Shown: positions 49,774 through 59,036, counted from the first letter of the stretch. The stretch: 64,000 bases of DNA from Escherichia boydii (GCA_041890495.1 CP169086.1:3844001-3908000), one strand, 5' to 3'. Made by a program: numbers and translations. The notes: a model not told the origin generated them from the letters alone.

Positions 49774-49825
49774 TTGTGTTTTTACTTATATACTCAAATG
49801 AGTAATTGATGATAGGAGTAAATAT

Positions 49826-50056
49826 ATGGCACTTGAAAAAGCCCATAGTGGTAGCAAAAAAATGACATTCGGTGAGAACAGAGACCTCGATAGGGTGGTT
49901 TCTGCGCCAGCCCTATCAGGAAAAGTTAAGCGTGTTAACGTCAATTTTGATGAGGATAAACACACCAGATTTAAAGCCGCCTGCGTGCGAAATGGAACTT
50001 CAATAACGGATGTCATCAACCAACTTGTAGATGGTTGGCTTAAAGAAAATGAATAA
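49826..50056 (+). CDS. parG: ParG centromere-binding protein
   Basis: A 76-residue ribbon-helix-helix protein, exactly the length of TP228 ParG. The unstructured N-terminus (MALEKAHSGSKKMTFGENRDLDRVV) stimulates ParF; the C-terminal fold (VKRVNVNFDEDKHTRFKAACVRNGTSITDVINQLVDGWL) binds the GAGT boxes and represses the operon. It follows parF by 52 bases. Confidence 0.95.
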   Translation: MALEKAHSGSKKMTFGENRDLDRVVSAPALSGKVKRVNVNFDEDKHTRFKAACVRNGTSITDVINQLVDGWLKENE

Positions 50057-50088
50057 CCGCCATTTAAGCAGTAATGTACATCGGACTG

Positions 50089-50289
50089 TCAGTGTCGAGG
50101 GATACTGCTGGCGTCCTCTTCAGGCTGTGGGACGCGACCAGGCGCATTGAACGTGATGGTGATGATCTTTCTGGCCAGCCCCTCATCAGAAAGGGCATCA
50201 TCCACACTGACATCACGAATCAGTGGACTTTCCTCTTCTATATGTTGGGCAATATCCCGCAGCCACTCTGCCAGCATTTCTCTGTCCAT
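50089..50289 (-). CDS. Hypothetical plasmid protein (66 aa)
   Basis: A 66-residue acidic protein beginning MDREMLAEWLRDIAQHIEEESPLI, ATG 50289 preceded by GGAGAAAG. The frame could begin upstream at 50397, but that lacks a good site. It is convergent with parG. Unknown function. Confidence 0.45.
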   Translation of the reverse strand: MDREMLAEWLRDIAQHIEEESPLIRDVSVDDALSDEGLARKIITITFNAPGRVPQPEEDASSIPRH

Positions 50290-50864
50290 CTTTCTCCGCT
50301 CCGGTTGTGTACATTCAGCATCAACATACCACACCAGGAAAAGTGAAGTCTGCGTAGTGTGGTTAAAAGATAACCGCTTTGTCAGGCGTGCTGTCATCCG
50401 TGCTGGTAGCGACCTCGCGGAATACCCTCATTTTATACACAGGATTGCCCACCGAAATTGTGGACAGCAACGATGAAAATGCGCCGCTTTCACCAGCCCG
50501 GCGGTAATGCTGCCGGGCCTCTTCGGGGCAACGCCGTTTCGCGCCCGCGCGTTCCGTCGTTGCGGCGGGTTCCTGCTCATTCCTTGCCTGGTTTTTTCAC
50601 CCTTTTGAGTCCTTTCGCCGGGGCTGAGACAAGCACAGCCGCTGTCAGCTGTCCAGGGTAAATGGCACGCGGTAAACCGCGCCCTGGACATCCGCCATCG
50701 CCCGCGCTGGTTTACGCCCCTGCGGCGAACGGCTCTCAAGCGGGTGAAGGTAACAACCAGCGGGGGCGTTCAGCAGGTCCCCGCAAAACGTCAAAACCGC
50801 GGCCCCGGCAACTCAACGGGTGATGGTTTTTTAAAAGCAAAACAGGTTCAGAAGGAAGAGCTAC
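50290..50864. other. GC-rich noncoding plasmid region
   Basis: No convincing gene. 50480-50850 is GC-rich with short inverted stretches; the 103-residue open frame on the minus strand (50428-50739) has arginine-rich, unstructured content and no ribosome site. Typical of the spacer preceding small DUF905 genes on plasmids. Confidence 0.4.
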
Positions 50865-51038
50865 ATGAGCGAGGCGCTGGCGGTTTTACCCGACGACACC
50901 TTTACCCGCGAACAGGCTGAGGTCGTTGCGGCGCAGTACACCAACGTGGCAATTGAGGACTATCAGGGTACACATTTTCGCCTGGTTGTCCGTCAGAACG
51001 GTGAAATGGTCTGGCGCACGTGGAACTTTGTGATGTAG
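50865..51038 (+). pseudogene. DUF905 family protein, 3' end replaced by IS
   Basis: MSEALAVLPDDTFTREQAEVVAAQYTNVAIEDYQGTHFRLVVRQNGEMVWRTWNF, then two codons and a stop that belong to an IS end starting near 51031. DUF905 proteins are small plasmid proteins of about 70-75 residues with the same GTHFRLVVR core. RBS GGAAGAG. Only ~15-20 residues appear lost. Confidence 0.75.
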
Positions 51039-51394
51039 CCCCCTGAAACACCAGACAGTAGCTGTATCTCCAGATAAGAGATAGGCTTGAATATATGTCT
51101 AACACTAACGCCAACTTTGAGATGACCGGGATCCTGTTAGGGCAAGAAGTCCGTAAACGTAAAACTCCTCAGGAGAAGATCGCCATTATCCAGCAGACGA
51201 TGGAGCCGGACATGAATGTCTCCCATGTCGCCCGCCAGCATGGTACCCAACCCAGCCTGCTGTTTAAGTGGAAGAAGCAATATCAGGAAGTCAGCCTCAC
51301 CGCCGTTGCGGCCGGAAATGAAAACCACCCGCACAACGCGCTAGGGTACCACTCCCCAAGGGAATGCTGGCGTCAGCGGGTATCATTAACTTAA
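51031..51394 (+). mobile_element. IS3 family (IS2-group-like) deletion derivative
   Basis: Starts with TGATGTAGCCCCCTG. From 51095 the frame encodes ~70 residues of OrfA (KTPQEKIAIIQQTMEPDMNVSHVARQHGTQPSLLFKWKKQYQE) and then joins, in frame, to the last ~20 residues of OrfB (NALGYHSPRECWRQRV), so an internal deletion has removed nearly the whole transposase. The right terminus is not recognisable. A partial inverted copy is at 57067-57326. Confidence 0.75.
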
Positions 51395-51536
51395 GATACA
51401 AAAGAAGTCCGGAGATGGCGGGTCAAGATCATACCCTAATTTTAATGTAGTGGCAGGATACTGTAGATTAACATCGCCGCCCTTCCTGTTGTGGACATGT
51501 TAAATTTAAGAAATTACTGACGCGAGAGCTATCTGA

Positions 51537-51875
51537 ATGAACACACATGCTTTACTTTTTTTGAGCATATCAATTTTGATGGAAGTTATAGCAACAACAG
51601 CACTTAAATTGTCGGACAGCTTTACGCGTTTGATTCCAAGCCTTGTAGCGGTAGGTGGGTATGCGATTGCATTTTATTGTCTGACTATTCCAATGAAAAC
51701 TGTACCGACTGGTATTATTTATGCAGTCTGGTCGGGGACAGGAATTGTATTGATTGGTCTGGCTGGCTGGATATTTACTGGCCAGAAAATTGATGGGCCG
51801 GCGATTCTGGGCATGTTCCTGATTCTTTGTGGTGTAGTGGTTATCAATATTTTTTCTAAAAGCGTTGTTCACTAA
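51537..51875 (+). CDS. SMR family multidrug efflux protein
   Basis: A 112-residue, four-helix small multidrug resistance transporter. The essential membrane glutamate is in ISILMEVIATTALKLS (near residue 17), and the GTGIVLIGLAGWIFTGQ and ILCGVVVINIFS segments are typical of the EmrE/QacE group. It would export quaternary ammonium compounds or dyes in exchange for protons. It stands alone between IS and Tn3 fragments, so it was probably delivered by mobile elements; it is not in an integron. Confidence 0.9.
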   Translation: MNTHALLFLSISILMEVIATTALKLSDSFTRLIPSLVAVGGYAIAFYCLTIPMKTVPTGIIYAVWSGTGIVLIGLAGWIFTGQKIDGPAILGMFLILCGVVVINIFSKSVVH

Positions 51876-52394
51876 CGTTTTACAAACCGGGAGCAGGGGT
51901 ATTTTTGCTGACAGGGCCGACGCAGGAATCATCTGTATCTGAGCAACTTTAGCGCACGGGAAAGATTCGGTGACCGGTCGCTGGCTGAAAGGTTTCGGTA
52001 GCGCGAAACTACAGTCAGGATAAAATAAATTCAGCCCGCTCTTCCGGCTCGCCAGGCAGTGACCTGATGAGGTTAGAACCGTGTCGCAAGCCTCTGCCAT
52101 TCTGTAAGCGTAACCCAGTGCCGTATGTAGCCATCGAGCCAGTGCTGGTAAGCAACAGGCGACAATGGCTTGACGCTTGCGAAACGGTTCATGGTTAGGA
52201 AACTGAATCATCGTTTTAAAAATTTCCTGACCATGAATAAACTAATTGTTTAAAAAAAATCGGTTGTGTAATTATACTTATATTGGGGTTTTGTATTTTT
52301 TTGTAATTAAATTGTGTGAGTGTTGTTTTTCGGTTTTTAATTGATGTATAAAGTGTCATCTCGATAAGTTAAATATTGAAACCAAGGAGGTTTA
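51876..52394. other. Remnant region with a Tn3-like fragment
   Basis: About 520 bases without an intact gene. At 52185-52241 the plus strand reads M-VRKLNHRFKNFLTM, matching the same part of the Tn3 transposase remnant at 53206-53484, so the two are inverted relative to one another. 52245-52390 is AT-rich and precedes the next gene. Confidence 0.5.
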
Positions 52395-52850
52395 ATGGCT
52401 ATAAGAAAATTTATTCTTGGTGCTGGCCTGATGGTAATTACTGCCACGTCGTGGGCCAGTAATTACCTCGGTTGTGAGAAGATTGGTAGCACTGAGGTCG
52501 AAAGTCTTTTTGATCAGTGGAACGAATCATTAAAAACGGGAAACGCCAGGAAAGTTGCAGATAATTATCTAAGCGATGCCGTTCTGCTACCAACCGTTTC
52601 AAATAAAGTTCGCTTAACAGATGCCGAACGGGTTGATTATTTCGAGCACTTCCTTGAAAAGAAACCTGTCGGGAAAATTGAAAGCAGAACTATCAGGACT
52701 GGCTGTAATAAAGCAATCGACTCCGGGGTTTATACATTTACCTTTGCAGACAACACAAGCATAACAGCCAGATACACGTTTACTTACGCATGGAACGGGA
52801 ATGAGTGGAAAATTTCATCCCATCATTCATCAGCAATGCCGGAAGCCTAA
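52395..52850 (+). CDS. SgcJ/EcaC-type NTF2-like secreted protein
   Basis: A 151-residue protein with a signal peptide (about residues 1-22, ending TSWA) and an NTF2-like cone fold (VESLFDQWNESLKTGNARKVADNYLSDAVLLPTVSNKVRLT; ARYTFTYAWNGNEWKISSHHSS). The group includes SgcJ/EcaC-type and DUF4440 proteins, with ligand-binding or isomerase-like roles. RBS AAGGAGG. It is followed by a DUF1471 gene and both lie between inverted Tn3 fragments. Confidence 0.75.
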   Translation: MAIRKFILGAGLMVITATSWASNYLGCEKIGSTEVESLFDQWNESLKTGNARKVADNYLSDAVLLPTVSNKVRLTDAERVDYFEHFLEKKPVGKIESRTIRTGCNKAIDSGVYTFTFADNTSITARYTFTYAWNGNEWKISSHHSSAMPEA

Positions 52851-52876
52851 ATAATCAGTATCGGAGGGAATTAATT

Positions 52877-53086
52877 TTGGAAAAAATAATGATGTTATTT
52901 TTGTTATCTTCATTTACTTCATTAAGTGCGCAGGCCAAAACCATTTCTGCGGTTGCGCCAACCATTGCCGATGCCGAGGGGAAAATTGCCCGCATGGCTG
53001 AAGATGCAGGTAAATCCTATAAAATTATTGGTGCCCACAACAATAATTACGTCTATATGATAGCCAAACTTGTACCAGCCAATTAG
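52877..53086 (+). CDS. DUF1471 (BhsA/McbA-like) periplasmic protein
   Basis: A 69-residue protein: signal peptide (MEKIMMLFLLSSFTSLSAQA), then a DUF1471 domain (ISAVAPTIADAEGKIARMAEDAGKSYKIIGAHNNNYVYMIAKLV). Related BhsA/McbA/YdgH proteins affect stress resistance and biofilm. TTG at 52877 is proposed as start, because GGAGG lies nine bases before it; ATG 52889 is the alternative. It is 26 bases after the NTF2-like gene. Confidence 0.7.
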   Translation: MEKIMMLFLLSSFTSLSAQAKTISAVAPTIADAEGKIARMAEDAGKSYKIIGAHNNNYVYMIAKLVPAN

Positions 53087-53205
53087 AAGAGTTCTTTCAC
53101 GTTACCAACAACTGGCAAGAAAAGGTTGCGCTGGCTGTCTTTTGGGCAGCCAGAAGCTAAAAATTCAGACCATTTTAATTTACGGGGTTTGGGTGGTCAA
53201 TCGTA

Positions 53206-53484
53206 TTAAAAACCACGATAAGAAGATAATTCATTGTTTAAATTGAGATTTAGTGGCCTTAATTCTCCTTTCAGAATATTCTCCGGCAGGGTAAATGTAT
53301 AATGACCCAGCATATTGATATGACCGTGCATCAGTGGTGACTGGCGGGCAATATGCTCATCCTCTGGCGTTTCACCTGTTGAGCGAAGGTGTGAAAGCGC
53401 TTCCTGCATATATAGGGAGTTCCACAATACGACTGCTTTCATGGTCAGGAAATTTTCAAAACGATGATTTATTTTCCTAACCAT
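53206..53484 (-). pseudogene. Tn3 family transposase, C-terminal fragment
   Basis: About 92 residues matching the end of Tn3-type TnpA: NFLTMKAVVLWNSLYMQEALSHLRSTGE...DEHIARQSPLMHGHINMLGHYTFTLPENILKGELRPLNLN. Full transposases have about 1000 residues. The terminal repeat that should follow is not obvious. The beginning of the fragment is repeated in inverted orientation at 52185-52241. Confidence 0.85.
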
Positions 53485-53774
53485 GAACGTTTAATTTATG
53501 ATGCATCTGCACGCAAACACCAGCCACGCGTTTAACCTTCAATTTCTTCGTCCAGGCAAATATCCTTAAGAGTTTTCAGAAACCAGAGCTTTTCTTTGCC
53601 ACTCCGCAGCATCCTCTGGCTGTACAGGCAGACTTCAATCCCGGGGAAACTGCTCGGCAGCGGGGGGGGGAGACGGTAAAAAGTGCTTCTTTCTGGCCTA
53701 GTGGAAGCGAAGCTACAAAATGCGACATTTGACGTTTATCATAACGGTGGGCTCTGTTGAACCCGACCGTTAGT
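53485..53774. other. Gene-free remnant region
   Basis: About 290 bases of unassigned sequence with a G-run (near 53661-53669), ending at the transposon-end relic at 53775. Nothing else recognised. Confidence 0.3.
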
Positions 53775-53836
53775 TGTAGCGGCTCGCAATCGAAATTTCA
53801 CCGACTCGCAATCAGCCAGACGGACTCGCAATCCAT
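53775..53836 (+). mobile_element. Relic transposon end (three sites)
   Basis: Begins TGTAGCGGCTCGCAATCG, the same terminus as the transposon at 42903-47520, followed by two further sites (GACTCGCAATC and GGACTCGCAATCC). Only ~62 bp remain before the GH10-like gene resumes. Spacing between the sites differs from both ends of the intact copy, so it derives from a related element. Confidence 0.75.
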
Positions 53837-54911
53837 TCTTGACGATATCGTGTCTATGAGCATGAACGCCGTGATATTTCAGGTGGTTCCCTGTGCCGAT
53901 GCGCTCTATGCATCAGACTTACTTCCCTGGTCAAAATACCTGACCGGGACGCTGGGCAAAAATCCCGGCTTCGACCCCCTTGCCTGGGCGGTTGAACAGG
54001 CTCACGCCAGAAACATTGAGCTTCACGCATGGGTCAATCCGTACCGCATCTCAATGAACACCCGCGATGCCACCGTCGATGAACTGAATCACTCATCTCC
54101 CGATTCCGCGCCCAGCGTTTACAGAACTCATCCTGAGTGGACCGTCGTCGCGTATAAGCGTTTCGTTCTTGACCCCGGCATTCCGGAAGTTCAGGCGTGG
54201 GTCACCGGTATCGTTGAGGAAATCGTCACCCGGTACGACGTCGACGGTATTCAGTTCGATGATTACTTCTATTACGAATCCGCGGACTCCCCGCTGGACG
54301 ACAACGCAACGTGGCAGACGTACGGCCAGGGTTTTACCACCAAAGGCGACTGGCGAAGACACAATACGTATTCCCTGGTTGATGCCTGTCACCGGCGAAT
54401 TAAGGTCATTAAACCCGATATCAGTTTCGGCGTCAGCCCGGCCGGAGTGTGGCGCAACAAGGCGGATGACCCGCTGGGGTCAGACACGCAGGCCGGGGCG
54501 CCAAACTATGATTCGGCGTATGCGGACGCGCGGAAGTGGGTGCTTGAAGGCATCATTGATTATATCGCACCCCAGGTTTACTGGCTCTTTGCCCGAAAAG
54601 TCGCCCGGTATGATGTGATAACCCGGTGGTGGGCCGATACCGTCAGGGGCACCGGTACTGCGTTGTATATCGGCATGGCGCTTTACAAGGTCGGTACCCC
54701 GTCAGCCGCTGAACCTGACTGGACGGCTGAAGGCGGCGTGCCTGAAATCACCCGACAGCTTGACCTGAATGATTCCCTGAATGAAGTGGGCGGCTGCATG
54801 CTGTTCCGCCATATGTTCCTGAGAGAGCCGCAGACGCAGCAGGTTTTTGAGTATCTGAAAGCGCGCTGGGCGGCAGCCGGATGTCTGGCAAAAAAAGAAG
54901 AGGAGATATAA
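53837..54911 (+). pseudogene. GH10-like glycosyl hydrolase (GHL10), 5' end missing
   Basis: About 358 residues of a family-10-like glycosylhydrolase: LDDIVSMSMNAVIFQVVPCADALY, the catalytic-core HAWVNPYRIS, VDGIQFDDYFYYE and IAPQVYWLF. The normal N-terminus (signal and first strand) is replaced by the transposon-end relic, through which the frame runs back to an ATG at 53757. Proteins of this type are predicted to act on peptidoglycan or its glycans. It abuts the amidase pseudogene (ATG at 54912). Confidence 0.75.
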
Positions 54912-55658
54912 ATGTACCCCATCGATTATAACAGCTACCGCTCTGTGAAGGGTTTTAACCGGCGCGTGCGTTTTCTTGTCATGCACTATACCGCCGTTGA
55001 TTTCGCCGCATCTGTGCGGGCACTTGCCGGTGACGGCACCGTGAGCGCACATTACCTGGTTCCGGACCCGGACGACAAAACATACATTGCAGCCGGTTTT
55101 AACGCCATGCGTGTCTTTAATCTGGTTGATGAAAACGAACGCGCCTGGGCCGGACGAAGCAATCTTAACGATACAGCCATCGGAATTGAGGTGGTTAATC
55201 TGGCCAGTGATAATGACGGCGTGTTTGTCTTCCCTCCCTATAAACCGGTTCAGATTGACGGAATCAAAGCGCTGGCAGTCAATATACTCCAGCGGTACCC
55301 GGACATCAGCCCTGTGAATGTCGTGGGGCATTCCGATATTGCGCCAGGCAGGAAAAGCGACCCCGGGCCGCGTTCCCGTGGAAATCCCTGTATGAGGCCG
55401 GAGTCGGGGCGTGGTATGACGATCACACCCGGTCAGCTTATCTGGCGCAGTTTACCGCAGGTGGGATCCCGTCTGATGAGGATATCATTGCCAGGCTGAA
55501 GACATACGGCTATGACGTGTCCGGTGCAACAACCGCATCGGGCCTTCCAGCTCCATTTTCGTCAGGAAAACTATGACGGCGTCATTGATGCAGATACGGC
55601 GGCCGTTCTTTATGCCCTCGTTGATAAGTATTTTCCACAAACAAGGGAGTCAAAATGA
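54912..55658 (+). pseudogene. N-acetylmuramoyl-L-alanine amidase (AmiD-like), two frameshifts
   Basis: Amidase_2 domain in the first 150 residues (VMHYTAVDFAASVRAL, VSAHYLVP, AIGIEVVNL, VVGHSDIAPGRKSDPGP) with the zinc histidines seen. A single-base loss near 55370 moves the frame; the correct continuation (FPWKSLYEAGVGAWYDD...) is found in the next frame, and a second shift near 55540 leads to LHFRQENYDGVIDADTAAVLYALVDKYF, a peptidoglycan-binding-like end, with stop at 55656-55658. Without the shifts the length would be about 248. Confidence 0.75.
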
Positions 55659-56017
55659 TGTTTACACCCGTTGATTATGATTTTGCGCCAGGCAAAAACC
55701 TCAGTGACTACAGCCTGGAGGCCAGCACGGCGTTCCCTTTTGCATCCGCCGGCTTTGATGGCAGTGTGCTCAGGCTTGTTGTCAGCGATGTGGCCGGAGG
55801 GGAGCTTATCATTCACACTGACGCGGGAACCCCGGGTACCGGACTGAAGCTGAAGGTAAAAAACGCGAGAGGAAATGCCACTACCGGATGGAATGCGAAC
55901 ACACTGATTAGCAATGAATATGTCGATACCACAACGGTCGGTAACGGGGCCGTCATTATATCCGTCCGGTATGGCGAGACATTTGAATTCACGGGATACA
56001 GCCTGGTTGACGGCTAG
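55655..56017 (+). CDS. Hypothetical protein of peptidoglycan-salvage cluster
   Basis: A 120-residue beta-rich soluble protein (TPVDYDFAPGKNLSDYSLEASTAFPFASAG...). Its ATG overlaps the amidase stop (ATGA). No signal peptide or known domain is evident. It seems intact and may be the last of three co-transcribed genes. Confidence 0.45.
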   Translation: MMFTPVDYDFAPGKNLSDYSLEASTAFPFASAGFDGSVLRLVVSDVAGGELIIHTDAGTPGTGLKLKVKNARGNATTGWNANTLISNEYVDTTTVGNGAVIISVRYGETFEFTGYSLVDG

Positions 56018-56256
56018 ACCCCATATCCGGTTTCCGGCACAGACATCCTGAGTACCGGGGCTGTGCCGGAAGCGGGTAAACGTCAGTTATTTTTTCAGTA
56101 AACCAGCCATCACAGCCGCTTTACAGCCGTGTAAATAAACGACCTGCGGTCCGTCGGAGAGTCTTTTTCAAATCTAAAAAAGTAGTGACCATCCGCCGCG
56201 CAGCAGATGCCAGCGTAACAAAAACAGCGGCGAACATATTGTTAAGGAAGATGAAT

Positions 56257-57066
56257 ATGATTCAGATAAAAAGCACGGCATTTAAAGAAACCGCGCTCCT
56301 CGTTCTTGTGCTTTTCCTGTCCGGGTGTGCGACCACCTTACCACCGACCATTGTGAAGAAAACAGCTCCCCCGGCTGAGGTGCCTGAAAGAAAAGTCTGT
56401 TCCGGTCAAAAAGGGACGGTATTCCTGATTGCAAGCTCATCGCAATATGATGAGCACGTCATCCCGGAGATTGAGACGGCGTTTTCCCGCAAGTGCTACG
56501 CGGTTGACAAACGATATCTCGACCAGAAACCTACCAGGCTGGCTTACGTCAATACGGATGAAAAGCGGGCCCGGACCCTCATTAATGCTCTCAGTGATCG
56601 CAACGTGCACTACCTCTGGTTTGTCAGGGGCGGCTCGGGGGGCTCAACCTTTACCCTGCCCTGTGTGCAAGCCGGCAGCGTATTTCAGCCTCAACGCCGA
56701 AAATCCTCATCGGCTTCAGTGACGTAACGGCCATTCACAGCTTTGTCAGTCATGAGCTGAACTGGCCAGGCGTGCATGGCGTGGTGGCGTCTTATAATAA
56801 AGAAATGCATGAGATTGATAACAGTAAAAAACTCAGTATGAACAACAGTCTGAATGAAGTCTTTGAGGCCCTGTCTCACGGGGTTAATTACACCGGCATC
56901 GAGCCGATGAACCGTCAGGCAGCAAAAACAGTGAGTGGTAAACTGGATGGCGGGAACCTGACCCTGGTTCAGTCTCTGTTTTCCACAGTCTATGAGGGCA
57001 GCTATTCAGATAAAATTATGATGCTGGAAGATACGGGGGTAACACCTAAACAGCTTGATCGCACCC
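56257..57066 (+). pseudogene. LD-carboxypeptidase (S66) lipoprotein, frameshifted and truncated
   Basis: MNMIQIKSTAFKETALLVLVLFLSGCA gives a lipobox (LFLSGC). KGTVFLIASSSQYDEH and the WFVRGGSGG loop match peptidase S66 (LdcA). The frame shifts between about 56640 and 56680; the next frame carries PKILIGFSDVTAIHSFV, whose serine is the S66 nucleophile position, and continues to LDRTLHQ at 57066, where an inverted IS remnant begins. The Glu and His of the triad are partly lost. Not functional. Confidence 0.7.
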
Positions 57067-57326
57067 TGCATCAGATATTGTTTCTTCCACTTAAACAGCA
57101 GGCTGGGCTGGATACCGTGCAGGCGTGCAACGTGGGAGACGTTCATGCCCGGCTCCATTGTCTGCTGGATAATTGCGATTTTCTCCTGAGGAGTCTTACG
57201 CTTACGGGCTTCTTGCCTAACAGGATCCCGGTCATCTCAAAATTAGCACCAGTGTTAGACATATATTTAAGCCTATCTCTTATCTGGAGATACAGCTACT
57301 GTCTGGTGTTTCAGGGGGCTACATCA
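57067..57326 (-). mobile_element. IS3 family remnant, inverted copy of 51031
   Basis: Reads on the minus strand TGATGTAGCCCCCTG..., then an OrfA start MSNTGANFEMTGILLG. One base is missing relative to the 51-kb copy (TTAGGCAAG versus TTAGGGCAAG), which destroys the frame. It stops where homology to OrfA ends, and replaces the 3' end of the LD-carboxypeptidase. Confidence 0.8.
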
Positions 57327-57980
57327 CTGATATCCCGCGAACATAGCGCCCATAGGGGCTAACGCCATGGCTTCGCCGTTCTGATGGTATTCATGACCTG
57401 TACAGAACGGGGAATAATGGCGGTGTCCTTCGCCCCATGGGACAAACCCACCGATAACTGGGCTGACAGACCCGACGAACTCGACTGCGACTGCGACTGC
57501 GACTGCGGGCAGTATGTCGATTTTAGTTTCACCGGCAAGATCCCCGGACTGTAATACCCCGAATGTATATCCCGCGTCTCGAAAAATTCAGCTTACGACC
57601 ACCGCACACAGCAGTACCGCCAGCATACGCTGACGCAGGAGGAGATGATCGGGCGCTATATCAGTCATATCCCGGAGAAGCATTTTAAGATGGTGCATTA
57701 CTACGGTTTTTTGTTAAACCGTAAACGGGGAGAGTTACTGCCAAAAGTGTATGAAGCCCTGGAGATGGAGGCGCGGAAAAAAACGGAGCAGCCCGGCTTC
57801 GCCACCCTGATGAAGGCGTTCCTGCGCACGGATCCGTACAAATGACTTCTGTGCGGCAACCGGCTTCGCTTCAGCAGCGCACAGGCCGGCAGGCACGCCG
57901 CAGAGTTAGTAGCAGAAAGGCTGCATAATATCGACCGGAAACGATGGCTTCTGGCACAGACTACGGGATAAGTGTGTCTG
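57327..57980 (+). mobile_element. IS91 family transposase remnant
   Basis: From about 57578, YDHRTQQYRQHTLTQEEMIGRYISHIPEKHFKMVHYYGFLLNRKRGELLPKVYEALEM is the C-terminal part of an IS91-type Y2 transposase. An in-frame TGA at 57843-57845 interrupts it (YK-stop-LLCGNRLRF), after which the frame goes on to about 57971. 57327-57577 has further degenerate IS91-like sequence. Confidence 0.7.
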
Positions 57981-58115
57981 ATAAACGGGTTTTAGATTAA
58001 AAATATATCAAAGCGTGTTTTTTTACACATAAACCATAGCAATGCTGTACCACCAGGGGATTCAGCGCGCTACCGTTTATGGTCAATTGCTCTCAAAAGA
58101 TACGATCCAATCTCC

Positions 58116-58567
58116 TAACCATGAACGTGAGTGGAAAACGAAACCGCTGCTGAAATCCCTGGAGAGCTGGCTGCGTGAAAAGATGAAAACGCTGTCGCGA
58201 CACTCGGAGCTGGTTCAGGCCTTCACTTACGCCCTGAACCAGTGGCCGGCACTGGCGTACTATGCGGAGGACGGCTGGGCCGAAGCAGATAACTACATCG
58301 CTGAAAATGCCCTACGGATGGTCAGCCTGGGTCGTAAAAACTGGTTGTTCTTCGGCTCAGACCACGGAGGTGAGCGTGGAGTGGCGCTGTACAGTCTGAT
58401 CGGGACATGCAAACTGAACGGCGTGGATCCAGAACGCTACCTTCGCCATGTCCTTGAAGTGATAGCTGACTGGCCGGTCAGTCGGGTGAGTGAACTGCTC
58501 TCCTGGCGCGTAGCACTGCCAACTGAATAACCCGTCCCCGTCAATACGGTTCTCGCTGGACGCTTAC
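58116..58567 (+). mobile_element. IS66 family TnpC fragment and right end
   Basis: About 138 residues of the IS66 transposase C-terminus (EWKTKPLLKSLESWLREKMKTLSRHSELVQAF...YAEDGWAEADNYIAENALR...GSDHGGERGVALYSLIGTCKLNGVDPERYLRH), stop at 58530. The element's right end (inverted GTAAGCG) is at 58567 and is inserted in the orfB of an IS5-type element. The left part of IS66 is deleted. Confidence 0.8.
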
Positions 58568-59036
58568 TTCCGTCTGTCGCCAGATGGATTTTGGTGCCAA
58601 AACCGCCGCGAGAGCGACCCAGCCAATTATCTCTGATGATATCGGGATGTTTTTTTGAGCCCCGGCTGCACATCTGAGTGCACGGATATTACTGCCGTCC
58701 AACACTGTCGCTGACCAGTCTATAAGGCTGTTTGCATCAAGTAACGTAAGTAACCTGTTGAAAATAATGTTAATCACCCCTGACTTTGAACACCGGTTAA
58801 AACGGTTGTAAACGGTCTTCCATGGACCATATCGCTCAGGAAAATCGCTCCATGGAGCACCTGAACACAGCACCCAGAACATAGCGTTGATGATCATACG
58901 GTGTTCTGCCCATGGGCGTCCGGCCCGTGGTGTTGCTGGTTCAGCAGGTAATAAGGGCTGGATGAGAGCCCAAGCTTCATCGGGAAGATCGTAACGAGCC
59001 ATAGTTCAATGTGTCGTGGAAACAGGCAGTTACTAT
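58568..59036 (-). mobile_element. IS5 family (IS427-group) remnant
   Basis: OrfA (59002 downward) reads MARYDLPDEAWALIQPLLP...RPWAEHRMIINAMFWVLCSGAPWSDFPERYGPW and a second frame continues as NWLGRSRGGFGTKIHLATDGS; an A7 run near 58650 is a likely programmed frameshift point. The IS66 fragment interrupts orfB at 58567/58568, and the remainder is missing. Confidence 0.8.

Noticed and set aside
50428..50739. A 103-codon minus-strand frame
   Set aside because: Arginine- and cysteine-rich noise in GC-rich spacer; no ribosome site.
53757..53836. N-terminal codons of the GH10-like frame as a real protein start
   Set aside because: These codons translate the transposon end, so the start is accidental.
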